Below are positions 55,836 to 64,000 of a DNA stretch of 64,000 bases, one piece after another (positions within the stretch are counted from its first letter, which is position 1; every line of letters begins with the position of its first letter). Location: positions 186,001 through 250,000 of the forward strand of contig NZ_RZNB01000003.1 of the NCBI RefSeq assembly GCF_004078635.1, read 5' to 3'. Made by a program: the position numbers and the translations under genes. The DNA comes from Labedella phragmitis (GTDB taxonomy: Bacteria; Actinomycetota; Actinomycetes; Actinomycetales; Microbacteriaceae). The notes under the pieces were generated by a model. That model saw only the letters and a program-made list of their open reading frames with translations, had not been told where the DNA came from and did not search any database.

Positions 55836-57197
55836 TCAGGAGGCGGCGAGCGCCTGGAGGACGACGTCGATGCCTTCGTCGAGCAGCGCGTCCGGGATGG
55901 TGAGCGGGGGGAGGAAGCGGATGATGTTGCCGTAGGTCCCGCAGGTCAGCACGATCACACCCTCGGCGTGGGCGGCCTTCGCGATGCGACCGGTGAGGGC
56001 GGCGTCCGGCTCGTTCGTCTCGGGGTCGACGAACTCGACCGCGATCATCGCGCCGCGCCCACGGACGTCGCCGATGCGGGCGTCGGAGGCAGCGGCATCG
56101 CGGAACCGCGAGACGATCGTCTCGCCGATGGCGCGTGCGCGCGAGACGAGGTCGTCCGCCTCGTAGGTCTCGATCGCCGCGAGCGCCGCGACGCACGCGA
56201 GCGGGTTGCCGCCGTACGTGCCGCCGAGTCCGCCGGCGTGCGGCGCGTCCATGATCTCGGCCCGGCCGGTGACCGCGGAGAGCGGGAGACCGCCGGCGAT
56301 CCCCTTCGCCGTCACGACGAGGTCCGGAACGATGCCCTCGTGCTCGGAGGCGAACATGTCGCCCGTGCGGGCGAAGCCCGTCTGCACCTCGTCCGCGATG
56401 AAGACGACACCGTTCTCGCTCGCCCACTCGACGAGCGCCGGCAGGAAGCCCTCGGCGGGGACGACGAAGCCACCCTCGCCCTGGATGGGCTCGATGATGA
56501 TCGCGGCGAGGTTGTCGGCGCCGATCTGCTTCTCGATGAGCGAGATCGCGCGCTTCGCCGCCTCCGGTCCCGAGAGTCCGTCGCGGAACGGGTAGGACAT
56601 CGGGGCCCGGTAGATCTCCGAGGCGAAGGGCCCGAAGCCGCTCTTGTACGGCATCGACTTGGCTGTGAGGGCCATCGTGAGGTTGGTGCGGCCGTGGTAG
56701 GCGTGATCGAACGCGACGACGGCCTGCTTCTTCGTGTACGAGCGCGCGATCTTGACGGCGTTCTCGACCGCTTCGGCGCCCGAGTTGAAGAGCGCGCTGC
56801 GCTTGTCGTGGTCACCGGGGGTGAGCCGGTTGAGCGCCTCGGCGACGGCGACGTAGGAGTCGTACGGCGTGACCATGAAGCACGTGTGCGTGAAGTCGGC
56901 GACTTGCTGCTGGACAGCCGCGACGACGCGCGGTGCGCTGTTGCCGACTCCCGTGACGGCGATGCCGGACCCGAGGTCGATGAGCGAGTTGCCGTCGACG
57001 TCGACGACGACGCCCCCGCCGGCGCGGGCCGCGAATACCGGCATCGTGGTGCCAACTGCGGAGGACACGGCCGCGAGCTTGCGGGCCATGAGTTCCCTCG
57101 AGACGGGACCGGGGATCTCGGTGACGAGTCGTCGCTCCTGCACGAGTCCGTCCCGATCGAGGGTCGGAGCAGTGGTCGTGGCGGTGTCGATGGACAT
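55836..57197 (-). CDS. gabT: 4-aminobutyrate aminotransferase
   Basis: The 453-residue class III PLP aminotransferase moves the amino group of GABA to 2-oxoglutarate, giving succinate semialdehyde. Motifs: FNSGAEAVENAVKIARSYT, AFDHAYHGRTNLTMALT, FIADEVQTGFARTGDMFA, the cofactor lysine in VVTAKGIAGGLPLSAV and TYGGNPLAC. ATG 57197 is chosen, with GGGAGGCAC upstream; longer frames add unrelated residues. It heads the gabT-gabD-puo transcript and is divergent from the PucR regulator. Confidence 0.93.
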   Translation of the reverse strand: MSIDTATTTAPTLDRDGLVQERRLVTEIPGPVSRELMARKLAAVSSAVGTTMPVFAARAGGGVVVDVDGNSLIDLGSGIAVTGVGNSAPRVVAAVQQQVADFTHTCFMVTPYDSYVAVAEALNRLTPGDHDKRSALFNSGAEAVENAVKIARSYTKKQAVVAFDHAYHGRTNLTMALTAKSMPYKSGFGPFASEIYRAPMSYPFRDGLSGPEAAKRAISLIEKQIGADNLAAIIIEPIQGEGGFVVPAEGFLPALVEWASENGVVFIADEVQTGFARTGDMFASEHEGIVPDLVVTAKGIAGGLPLSAVTGRAEIMDAPHAGGLGGTYGGNPLACVAALAAIETYEADDLVSRARAIGETIVSRFRDAAASDARIGDVRGRGAMIAVEFVDPETNEPDAALTGRIAKAAHAEGVIVLTCGTYGNIIRFLPPLTIPDALLDEGIDVVLQALAAS

Positions 57198-57351
57198 GGT
57201 CCGTGCCTCCCAGAGCGTCGAAGCGGCCGGCCTGTGCGCCGATGCCGCTCCGCCCATGCTAGAAGCCACGGCATCCCGCGTCGATGGACACTCTGTCTCC
57301 TCCCCTCATCACACGTCGACACTGTGGAGTCCGCGTTCTAGACTCCTGAGC

Positions 57352-58836
57352 ATGCATCCCACCGCGCGCGCGCTCGTCGGTGAGTCGTCGTTGCGACTGA
57401 CGGTGTTGGAGGGCGGAGGGGACGGAGCACTCGACGCCGAGGTGTCGTGGGCGCACAGTTCGGATCTCCTCGACCCGACGCCGTTCCTCGACGCCGGGCA
57501 GGTCCTCCTCACGACGGGGACTCAGTTCGCGGCGGACGGCGCCGACCACGACGCCTACGTCGAGCGGCTCACCGCTCGCGGCGTCGCCGCCCTCGGATTC
57601 GGGACCGAGGTCGTGACGGCGGGCACCCCGGATGCTCTCGTGCGCGCGTGCGCCTCCCACGGCCTCCCCCTCTTCGAGGTGCCGTACCAGGTGCCGTTCA
57701 TCGCGATCGCCCGGTTCGTCGCCGACCGCGTCGCCGCCGCCGAGCACGCGCGGGACGCGTGGGCGCTCGGGGCCATGCGCTCCATCTCCTTCGCAGCCCT
57801 GCGACCGGAGGGCCTCGGCGCGACGCTCGTGGAACTCGCCCGTCAACTCGACCGGTCCGTGCTGTTGTTCGACGAGACCGGCGCCGCGACACACGACGAG
57901 AACGGGGAGGGCGCAGCGCTTCCGACCGGACTCCGGGACGACATCCGCGCCGAGGCCGCACGGCTCCTCGATCGCGGCCAACGCTCCAGTTCCACGATGC
58001 ACCTCGATGGCACGACGGTCACCCTCCAGACGATCGGACGGCGCTCCGAACTCCGCGGGGTGCTCGCCGTCACGGGCGAGCGCGACCTCGACGCCTCCGA
58101 CCAGACGGTCGTGACGAGCGTCGTCGCCCTCGTCGGCGTCGCCCTCGAGCAGGGGCGCATCCTCTCCCGCGCCCGCTCCTCCGTCCGGAGCGCGGCCGTC
58201 CGTGCCCTGCTCGACGGCCGAGCCGACCTCGCCAGCGCGGTTCTCCGGGAACTGGGTGAGAGCGTGCCCGAGGGAGATGTGGTGCTCGCGCGTGTCCGGC
58301 CCGACGACGGCGGCACCTCGGAGTCCCGAACCGTCGACACCACGGTCCTCGACGCACTGCTCGACGACGCACGGGTGCTCATCGGCACGCCCGACGCCGT
58401 CCACGCCGCTGCCGATGCTCTCGCCGCTCACGGCGCGCGCATCGGAGTATCGACACCCTCCTCCGCCTCCGACCTCCCTCGCTCCTACCGCGAGGCGGGC
58501 GCCGCGCTCGACGCCACGACCCCGCAGTCGCGCGTCGTACACGCCGGCGAGCTCGGCTCGCGCGGCGTCGACTGGTTGCTCGAGCGACCGGGATCGCGCG
58601 AGATCGCGACCGCGGTCTTGAGGCCGATCACCCACGACGAGGTTCTGCTCGCGAGCCTCGAGGCGTGGCTCGAGGCGAACGGGCAGACAGACCCGGCCGC
58701 TCGTCGCCTCCGTGTGCACCGTCACACCCTCCGGGCCCGGATCTCGACGATCGAGCAGCTCATCGGACGCGACCTCTCGTCGTTCGCCGCTCGCACGGAG
58801 GCATGGATCGCGCTCCGCGCCGTCGCCGCGGAGTGA
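57352..58836 (+). CDS. PucR-type transcriptional regulator, divergent from gabT
   Basis: The 494-residue protein has the PucR N-terminal ligand domain (SSDLLDPTPFLDAGQVLLTT, ARGVAALGFGTEV, LPLFEVPYQVPFIAIARFVA), a middle GAF-like part and a C-terminal PucR helix-turn-helix (LEAWLEANGQTDPAARRLRV followed by HRHTLRARIS). In other actinobacteria such regulators activate the adjacent gabTD genes in response to GABA or succinate semialdehyde. TAGACT lies seven bases before the ATG (leaderless). Its position 154 bases from gabT makes the same role likely here. Confidence 0.9.
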   Translation: MHPTARALVGESSLRLTVLEGGGDGALDAEVSWAHSSDLLDPTPFLDAGQVLLTTGTQFAADGADHDAYVERLTARGVAALGFGTEVVTAGTPDALVRACASHGLPLFEVPYQVPFIAIARFVADRVAAAEHARDAWALGAMRSISFAALRPEGLGATLVELARQLDRSVLLFDETGAATHDENGEGAALPTGLRDDIRAEAARLLDRGQRSSSTMHLDGTTVTLQTIGRRSELRGVLAVTGERDLDASDQTVVTSVVALVGVALEQGRILSRARSSVRSAAVRALLDGRADLASAVLRELGESVPEGDVVLARVRPDDGGTSESRTVDTTVLDALLDDARVLIGTPDAVHAAADALAAHGARIGVSTPSSASDLPRSYREAGAALDATTPQSRVVHAGELGSRGVDWLLERPGSREIATAVLRPITHDEVLLASLEAWLEANGQTDPAARRLRVHRHTLRARISTIEQLIGRDLSSFAARTEAWIALRAVAAE

Positions 58837-58862
58837 CCTCCCTCCGCCTCACGTCGACCACC

Positions 58863-58891
58863 GCTCGGCGGACGCGACGACTCCGCCGAGC
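58863..58891 (+). terminator. 10-bp hairpin between the PucR gene and the CPBP gene
   Basis: GCTCGGCGGA (58863-58872) pairs perfectly with TCCGCCGAGC (58882-58891) around a nine-base loop. No T-run follows. It lies directly against the -10 element of the downstream leaderless gene, so it may act in both termination and control. Confidence 0.55.
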
Positions 58892-58906
58892 CTCTAGCGT
58901 GAGGAC

Positions 58907-59959
58907 ATGACCGAGTTCACACCGCCCTCGCCGTCACCCGGATCCGCGATGCCGACACCCGCTCCCGCGCCCTCACCGGACTCCGTTCCCTCGGCCGCGC
59001 CCGCCTCCGCGCCCGCCTCCCCGACCGCGACCTACGACCACGCCTTGCGCGTCGCGCCGGCGTGGTGGCGTGGCGTGCTCGCGATCGTGCTGCTCGCCGT
59101 GGTCTTCCTCGTCCTCTCACTCGCGTTGAGCGTCGCCGCGATCGCCGTCGACCTCCTCACGGGCGCGTACTCGCTCGACGACCTCTCGGCGATGGAGATC
59201 ACGCTCACCCCGTGGTCGATGCTCGCCAACAACCTCGCCCTGGCGGCGATGTGGCCCGTCGCGGTGCTCCTGCAGTGGTGGCTCTTCGGCGTGCGGCCGC
59301 GGTGGATGTCCTCCGTCGAGGGGCGCTTCCGCTGGAACTGGGTCGGTCGGCTCGCGCTCATCATCGTCCCGATCTGGGCGGTCTACGTCGGGATCTCGTT
59401 CGCCCTGTCGCCGCTCGACGCCGTCGTCATCGACGGCACCGTCATCGCGATGCTCGCCGTCGTGATCCTCACGACGCCGCTGCAGTCCGCCGGCGAGGAG
59501 TTCGGCACACGCGGCCTCATCCAGCGCTCGGCCGGTTCCTGGTTCGCCAATCCGACGGCCGCCTTCGTCGCGGGCACGCTCGTGTCCGGGGCGATCTTCG
59601 CCACCGCGCACCTCGCCGCCGACCCGTGGCTCATCGCGTACTACTTCGTCTTCGGCGCGTCGCTCTCGGTGACGGCTCGCGGCACGGGCGGACTCGAGGC
59701 CCCTATCCTCATCCACGTCACGAACAACGTCCTGCTCCTCGTACCGACGGCGCTCATGTCCCAGACGGACCAGATCTTCCAGCGCGATGTCGGAACCGGT
59801 GGGCCCTTCATGCTGGCCCCGATGGCGGTCTGCATCCTCGCCGCGGTCATCAGCATCTGGTGGGCCCGACGGAACCACATCGTCACGACGGGGCCGCTCC
59901 CACCATCGCGGGTCAGCGCTGTGCGTCCCGCGCCGACGGCTCCATGGCCGTCGGTCTGA
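58907..59959 (+). CDS. CPBP-family intramembrane metalloprotease
   Basis: The 350-residue protein has a Pro/Ala/Ser-rich N-terminus of about 40 residues, then eight or so spans with the CPBP (Abi/CAAX) motifs SAGEEFGTRGLIQRSAG (the Glu-Glu pair and Arg), FATAHLAADPW and LIHVTNN, which place the active site in the membrane. Family members cut prenylated or bacteriocin-type substrates or act in immunity to own peptides. TAGCGT lies six bases before the ATG. Substrate unknown. Confidence 0.85.
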   Translation: MTEFTPPSPSPGSAMPTPAPAPSPDSVPSAAPASAPASPTATYDHALRVAPAWWRGVLAIVLLAVVFLVLSLALSVAAIAVDLLTGAYSLDDLSAMEITLTPWSMLANNLALAAMWPVAVLLQWWLFGVRPRWMSSVEGRFRWNWVGRLALIIVPIWAVYVGISFALSPLDAVVIDGTVIAMLAVVILTTPLQSAGEEFGTRGLIQRSAGSWFANPTAAFVAGTLVSGAIFATAHLAADPWLIAYYFVFGASLSVTARGTGGLEAPILIHVTNNVLLLVPTALMSQTDQIFQRDVGTGGPFMLAPMAVCILAAVISIWWARRNHIVTTGPLPPSRVSAVRPAPTAPWPSV

Positions 59960-59978
59960 CAGACGGGACCCGCCCGAG

Positions 59979-60211
59979 TCAGTGCTCGAGGGCGCTCCCC
60001 ACCCGTTGACGGATCTTCGACTTCGCCCGCTCGCGCACGGGCTTCCGCGACAGCATGACGTCGCGGAGCGCACCCTCGATCCGCTCTCGAGCATGAGCGG
60101 AGACCACTGCGGCTGCAGGGTCGAGCGCGCGGAGATGAGGGTCAGTACGGGAGCCGTAATCGACAGCCCGGCTGCGACGGCAGCGTGGCCGACGAGGGGT
60201 GGAGGACTCCT
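59979..60211 (-). pseudogene. uncertain C-terminal coding remnant
   Basis: One minus-strand frame in this 250-base gap reads like protein near its end (SAHARERIEGALRDVMLSRK, then PVRERAKSKIRQRVGSALEH and a TGA stop), with an amphipathic, Arg-rich helix pattern. The upstream part is less protein-like and no start with a ribosome-binding site is present; a GTG within it would give about 37 residues. It could be the tail of a deleted gene or a chance frame in high-GC sequence. No family recognised. Confidence 0.3.
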
Positions 60212-61588
60212 CTACTCTGACGGCCGGGATTCGACGCGATCGAGCGAGACGTCCACCATCTCCTCACGCGACACGACCTTCACTCGCTCGCGACCGCGGG
60301 CCGCTCCGAGTGCGAGCTCGTGCTGGTCCAACCGGTGCCAGCCGTCGAGCGTCGTGAACTCGACTCCGCGCTCGGCGAGCAGCGCCGGCACGCTCTCCTC
60401 GTCGGGGTGCGCCGGGCTCCACCAGTCGCTCTGATCGCCGACGAGGTGCGAGATGGTCTCCATCGCGTCCGATTTGGTGTGGCCGATGAGGCCGACGGGT
60501 CCTCGCTTGATCCAGCCCGTGGCGTAGACGCCGGGCACGATCTCGTTGCTCTCGGCGTGGAGGACGCGGCCCTCGTGGTTCGGGATCACGCCGTGCTCCT
60601 CGTCGAACGGGACGCCCTCGAGAGGCGAGCCGAAGTAGCCGACCGCGCGATAGAACGCCTGGACGGGCACCTCGCGGATCTCGCCGGTACCGACGACTCC
60701 GCCCTCGCCGTCGGGGCGCGTGCGCTCGTACCGGAATGCGGAAACGCGCCCGGTGCCGTCGTCGACGAGGCCGAGGGGCTTCGCGTAGAAGTGCAGGTGC
60801 AGTCGTCGGCTCGCCGAGCCGGTCTCGCGCTGGCGCCACTGCTGCAGCACGCGGTCGATGACCATGACCTGCTTGTTGGACGCGACGGCGAGCTTCGAGG
60901 CCTCGTCGTAGTCGAAGTCCTCGTCGTAGACGATCATGTCGACGTCGCGCAGCTCGCCGAGCTCGCGGAGCTCGAGGGGCGTGAACTTCACCTGTGCGGG
61001 GCCGCGGCGACCGAAGACGTGCACGTCCGTGACGGGCGAGGACTTGAGGCCCTCGTAGACGTTGTCGGGGATCTCCGTCGTGAGCAGGTCGTCGGCGTGC
61101 TTCGCGAGGATGCGCGAGATGTCGAGCGCGACGTTGCCGTTGCCGAGGACGGCGACCTCGCGGGCGTCGAGCGGCCAGGTGCGCGGGACGTCCGGATGGC
61201 CGTCGAACCAGTTGACGAAGTCGGCGGCGCCGTAGGAGCCCTCGAGATCGATGCCCTCGATGTCGAGCGGGGCGTCGCGGACGGCTCCGGTCGAGAAGAT
61301 CACGGCGTGGTAGTGCTTCTTCAGGTCGTCGAGGGTGATGTCGGTGCCGAACTCGACATTGCCGAAGATGCGGATGTCGCCGCGGTCGAGCACGTCGCGG
61401 AGCGCGTTGATGATGCCCTTGATGCGCGGGTGGTCGGGCGCGACGCCGTAGCGGACGAGGCCGTACGGCGCGGGGAGGCGCTCGAACAGGTCGATCGACA
61501 CGTCGAACGCCCGCTCGTGCTTGAGCAGGATGTCCGCTGCATAGATGCCGGCGGGACCGGCTCCGACGATCGCGAGTCTCAACTTCAC
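60212..61588 (-). CDS. fprA: ferredoxin-NADP reductase FprA type
   Basis: The 458-residue flavoprotein has the FAD Rossmann motif AIVGAGPAGIYAADIL, the NADP-binding segment VAVLGNGNVALDISRILAKH, the HVFGRRGPAQVKFTPLELRE region and the C-terminal ATGWIKRGPVGLIGHTKSDA, all as in adrenodoxin-reductase-like FprA. It passes electrons from NADPH to ferredoxins that feed cytochromes P450 or other iron-sulphur partners. GTG 61588 follows AAGGAGA. It lies 70 bases downstream of the prenyl synthase gene. Confidence 0.93.
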   Translation of the reverse strand: MKLRLAIVGAGPAGIYAADILLKHERAFDVSIDLFERLPAPYGLVRYGVAPDHPRIKGIINALRDVLDRGDIRIFGNVEFGTDITLDDLKKHYHAVIFSTGAVRDAPLDIEGIDLEGSYGAADFVNWFDGHPDVPRTWPLDAREVAVLGNGNVALDISRILAKHADDLLTTEIPDNVYEGLKSSPVTDVHVFGRRGPAQVKFTPLELRELGELRDVDMIVYDEDFDYDEASKLAVASNKQVMVIDRVLQQWRQRETGSASRRLHLHFYAKPLGLVDDGTGRVSAFRYERTRPDGEGGVVGTGEIREVPVQAFYRAVGYFGSPLEGVPFDEEHGVIPNHEGRVLHAESNEIVPGVYATGWIKRGPVGLIGHTKSDAMETISHLVGDQSDWWSPAHPDEESVPALLAERGVEFTTLDGWHRLDQHELALGAARGRERVKVVSREEMVDVSLDRVESRPSE

Positions 61589-61658
61589 GGGGCGTTCTCC
61601 TTGCTGACGGACGGCGCCGGGCGCGTCCGAGGTGCGATGATGCCGCGAGCGGCGATGG

Positions 61659-62717
61659 TCAGCTGCTGCGTTCGACGATCGAGTCGGCGAACCGCGTGAG
61701 CGCGTTCTTGATGGGGCCCTTGGGGAGTACGTCGAGGGCCTCGACCGCTTCGCGGGCCCAGCGGTGGGCCTCGGCGAGGGTGTCGGCCGTGGCGGGGTGG
61801 GCGCGCAGTTCCGCGATCGCGAGATCGAAGTCCGCGGTGTCGTCATCGTTCTTCGCGCCGCGCTCGATGCGCTCGAGGAGCACGGCACTCGCCGCGTCGT
61901 CCGCGGCGCGCTCGCGCAGGATGAGGAGAGGGAGCGTCACGACGCCGGCCTTGATGTCGGTGCCGGGGACCTTCCCGGTCTGCTCGGGCGCGGTGGAGAG
62001 GTCGATGACGTCGTCGACGAGCTGGAAGGCGACGCCGACCTTCTCGCCGTACTCGACGACGGCGGCCTCGTACTCGGCGGGCGCGTTCGAGAAGATGACG
62101 CCGGCTTGCGCGGCTGCGGCGATGAGCGAGCCCGTCTTGTCGGCGAGGACCTGGATGTAGTGCGCGCGGGGGTCGTCGCCCTCCTTCGGGCCGACCGTCT
62201 CGTGCAGCTGACCGAGGACGAGGCGCTCGAACGTCTCGGCCTGGAGGCGGATCGCCCCTTCGCCGAGGCTCGCCATGAGGTTCGAGGCGCGGGCGAAGAG
62301 CAGGTCGCCCGTGAGGATCGCGATGGAGTTCCCCCACACCGTATGCGCGCTCGGAACCCCGCGGCGGCGGTCGGCGTGGTCCATGACGTCGTCGTGGTAG
62401 AGCGAGGCGAGGTGGGTGATCTCGATGGCCTTCGCCGCGGTCACGACGTCGTCCGTCGCGCCCTCGCCCAGTTGAGCTGTGAGGAGCAGGAGCATGGGGC
62501 GCACGCGCTTGCCGCCCGCTTCGAGCAGGTAACGGCTGGTGGCATCGGCGAGGTCGTCGGTGAAGCTCAGTTCGGCGGCAAGGCTCGCTTCGACGGCGTC
62601 CAAACCCTCCTCGATCGCGGAGAGCAAACGCTTCGTCTCGGGGGTGGCGAACATCCGTTCGGCGAGCCCCAACTGCTTGGACAGGCTCGACCCTCGCGTG
62701 GGGGCGCTTGGATTCAC
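61659..62717 (-). CDS. long-chain polyprenyl diphosphate synthase
   Basis: The 352-residue enzyme has both Asp-rich motifs of trans-prenyl transferases: DDVMD at residues 109-113 and DDVID near 240, plus GGKRVRP and the KTG motif. The residues four and five places before the first motif are small (Ser105, Ala104), which in this family allows long products such as the side chain of menaquinone. GTG 62717 has TAGGCT six bases upstream (leaderless). Menaquinone genes are often beside it, but here its neighbours are fprA and a GNAT gene. Confidence 0.92.
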   Translation of the reverse strand: MNPSAPTRGSSLSKQLGLAERMFATPETKRLLSAIEEGLDAVEASLAAELSFTDDLADATSRYLLEAGGKRVRPMLLLLTAQLGEGATDDVVTAAKAIEITHLASLYHDDVMDHADRRRGVPSAHTVWGNSIAILTGDLLFARASNLMASLGEGAIRLQAETFERLVLGQLHETVGPKEGDDPRAHYIQVLADKTGSLIAAAAQAGVIFSNAPAEYEAAVVEYGEKVGVAFQLVDDVIDLSTAPEQTGKVPGTDIKAGVVTLPLLILRERAADDAASAVLLERIERGAKNDDDTADFDLAIAELRAHPATADTLAEAHRWAREAVEALDVLPKGPIKNALTRFADSIVERSS

Positions 62718-62778
62718 ACCCTCAGCCTATCCGAGCGCCCATGCCGCTCGAACGGGGTAGCGGCGGACTGGCAGTAAG

Positions 62779-63291
62779 TCAGCGGACGAGCAGCACTTCG
62801 GCGAGACCGTCGAGGTGTTCGTCGAGCTTGCGGATGCCTCCCCAGCGGAAGCCGTGCCGCTCGTAGAACCGGCGAGCGCGCGGGTTCTCCTCGGCGACCC
62901 AGAGCTGCGCCGGGGCGTCACCGAGCACCGCGTCGAGAAGCGCGTCCCCGATGCCGCGCCCGTGCACCTCCGCGAGCGTGTAGATCATGGCGAGTTCGAG
63001 GGGCCGCTGCTGCACGCCGTCACGGCTCGGTCCCGCGGTCGCGAAACCGACGATGCGGCCGTCGAGCGCCGCGACCCGCGTCGTCCACCGGAGCGAGCCC
63101 GCTTCGGCCCGCTCGACGATCTCTCCCCACCACGTGCGCCGACGCTCGAGCGCCGCGTCGTCGTACATCTCCTCCGGCACGAGCCCCGCGTAGGTCTCAC
63201 GCCAGCTCGTGACGTGCACGAGCGCGACGCCCTCGGCGTCGCCGGCACGCAGCGGTCGGATCACGGCATCGGGCACTGCTTCACGCTCCAT
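62779..63291 (-). CDS. GNAT-family N-acetyltransferase
   Basis: The 170-residue product has a standard GNAT fold: VIRPLRAGDAEGVALVHVTS at the start, AMIYTLAEVHGRGIGDALLD carrying the acetyl-CoA loop, and AEENPRARRFYERHGFRWGG at the end. TAGCCT lies six bases before the ATG, a leaderless layout. Isolated gene; acceptor unknown. Confidence 0.9.
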   Translation of the reverse strand: MEREAVPDAVIRPLRAGDAEGVALVHVTSWRETYAGLVPEEMYDDAALERRRTWWGEIVERAEAGSLRWTTRVAALDGRIVGFATAGPSRDGVQQRPLELAMIYTLAEVHGRGIGDALLDAVLGDAPAQLWVAEENPRARRFYERHGFRWGGIRKLDEHLDGLAEVLLVR

Positions 63292-63349
63292 GCCACCAGG
63301 CTAGGACAGCGGGATCGATCGCCTCCCCCCGATCGCGGCGCGCGACGCC

Positions 63350-64000
63350 TCAGAGCGGCTTCTCCTCGAGGCCCCACGGGGAGTCGTAGCCGAACGGGGC
63401 GGGACCGGCGAGGAGGTCGAGGAACGGCTTCGCCGGGAACGCTTCCGGCCCGAGCACTCCCGTGCCCGTCCAGACGCCCGTCGCGAGGAGCTCGAGCGCG
63501 ATGACGGGGTTGATGGCCGTCTGCCACACGACCGCTTGCGAGCCGTACTCCGCCATCGTCTGCTCGTTGTCGGCCACGTGATAGAGGTAGGTCGAGCGCG
63601 GCTGCCCGTCCGTTCCGGTGCCGCGCACCCACACGCCAGCGCAGGTCTTGCCCGACATCGTGTCGCCGAGGGTCGCGGGGTCGGGCAGCGCGGCCGCCAC
63701 GACGTCGCGCGGTGAGACGGCGACGCCCTTCACCATCACGGGCTCCGTCTTGTCGAGGCCGAGCTTGTGCAGCGTCTTCAGCACGTCGATGAACTCGTCG
63801 CCGAGGCCGTACTTGAACGTGACACGCTTGGCCTTCGTCCAGCGCGGCATGAGGAGGACCTCTTCGTGCTCGACGTTGACGCACTCGACGGCACCGATGC
63901 CCTCGGGGAAGTCGAAGACCTCCGGCTCGCTGAACGGCGCGGTCGTGTACCAGCCGCGCTCCTCCTCGAACACGACGGGCGGGTTGAGGCACTCCTCGAT
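63350..64000 (-). CDS. saccharopine dehydrogenase family protein, 5' end outside window
   Basis: The minus-strand frame is open to the window edge; the last 217 residues are present. They match the C-terminal domain of saccharopine-dehydrogenase-like oxidoreductases (FPEGIGAVECVNVEHEEVLL, RVTFKYGLGDEFIDVLKTLH, TYLYHVADNEQTMAEYGSQA, VWQTAINPVIALELLATGVW). Relatives include lysine 6-dehydrogenase and carboxynorspermidine dehydrogenase, so a link with lysine or polyamine metabolism is possible but cannot be decided without the N-terminal NAD(P) domain. Confidence 0.82.
   Translation of the reverse strand: MEECLNPPVVFEEERGWYTTAPFSEPEVFDFPEGIGAVECVNVEHEEVLLMPRWTKAKRVTFKYGLGDEFIDVLKTLHKLGLDKTEPVMVKGVAVSPRDVVAAALPDPATLGDTMSGKTCAGVWVRGTGTDGQPRSTYLYHVADNEQTMAEYGSQAVVWQTAINPVIALELLATGVWTGTGVLGPEAFPAKPFLDLLAGPAPFGYDSPWGLEEKPL

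Noticed and set aside
54222-57341. 1039-codon open frame on the plus strand
   Set aside because: It is antisense to gabD and gabT, which are firmly identified; the translation has no protein-like domains.

Overview
The window is high-GC (roughly 70 percent G+C by eye) actinobacterial chromosome. Gene content and style point to the family Microbacteriaceae or a close relative: NusG with a very long acidic N-terminal extension, the tRNA-Trp-secE-nusG-rplK-rplA order, a MaoC pair upstream of murB, proline/threonine-rich spacers in cell-envelope proteins, and many start codons lying 6-7 nt after a TANNNT -10 element, which is the arrangement of leaderless transcripts.

Layout. 1-1.4 kb: end of a LuxR-type regulator, a stand-alone degenerate serine-recombinase domain and a divergent small HTH protein. 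1.4-4.4 kb: ribosomal/transcription operon (rplA, rplK, nusG, secE, tRNA-Trp, minus strand). 4.8-13 kb: a frameshifted acyltransferase, twin tiny membrane proteins separated by a 13-G tract, an aspartate-type aminotransferase, murB with two MaoC-fold proteins, a GNAT enzyme, a histidine phosphatase and a glutamine amidotransferase. 12.8-17 kb: galactose (Leloir) operon galT-galK-galE with divergent DeoR-type regulator. 17-34 kb: L,D-transpeptidase, YcnI copper protein, TetR/MFS exporter pair, antiporter plus channel-like protein, a second MFS transporter, two tRNAs, an amidohydrolase, YitT, an alpha-glucosidase and a long M23 peptidase. 34-40 kb: inositol-phosphatase family enzyme and a zinc uptake locus (aztA divergent from aztB, a beta-propeller lipoprotein, aztC and aztD) with a Zur-like box between. 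40-44.5 kb: tRNA-Tyr, PfkB kinase, Eis-type acetyltransferase, YajQ, PAP2 phosphatase and a 5'-truncated DUF1206 gene.

44.5-46.5 kb is the clearest foreign insert: visibly lower GC, two overlapping genes that look like an AbiE-type (type IV) toxin-antitoxin or abortive-infection pair, an inverted repeat around the promoter, and a nested stem-loop at one edge.

46.5-59 kb forms a polyamine and GABA utilisation region: potA-D-B-C uptake operon, a divergent GntR/FadR regulator with a Cache-domain sensor protein, a putrescine-oxidase-like flavoenzyme, succinate-semialdehyde/aminobutanal dehydrogenase gabD, GABA transaminase gabT and a divergent PucR-type regulator. Together they can take putrescine to GABA and on to succinate. 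A universal-stress-protein gene and a membrane-protein tail at the end of this operon are decayed. 59-64 kb: CPBP protease, FprA ferredoxin reductase, polyprenyl diphosphate synthase, GNAT enzyme and the end of a saccharopine-dehydrogenase family gene.

A family of nested palindromic repeats (three copies, each abutting a gene's stop codon) and a separate 19-bp palindrome are scattered between genes. No CRISPR array, rRNA, insertion sequence or replication origin was seen.
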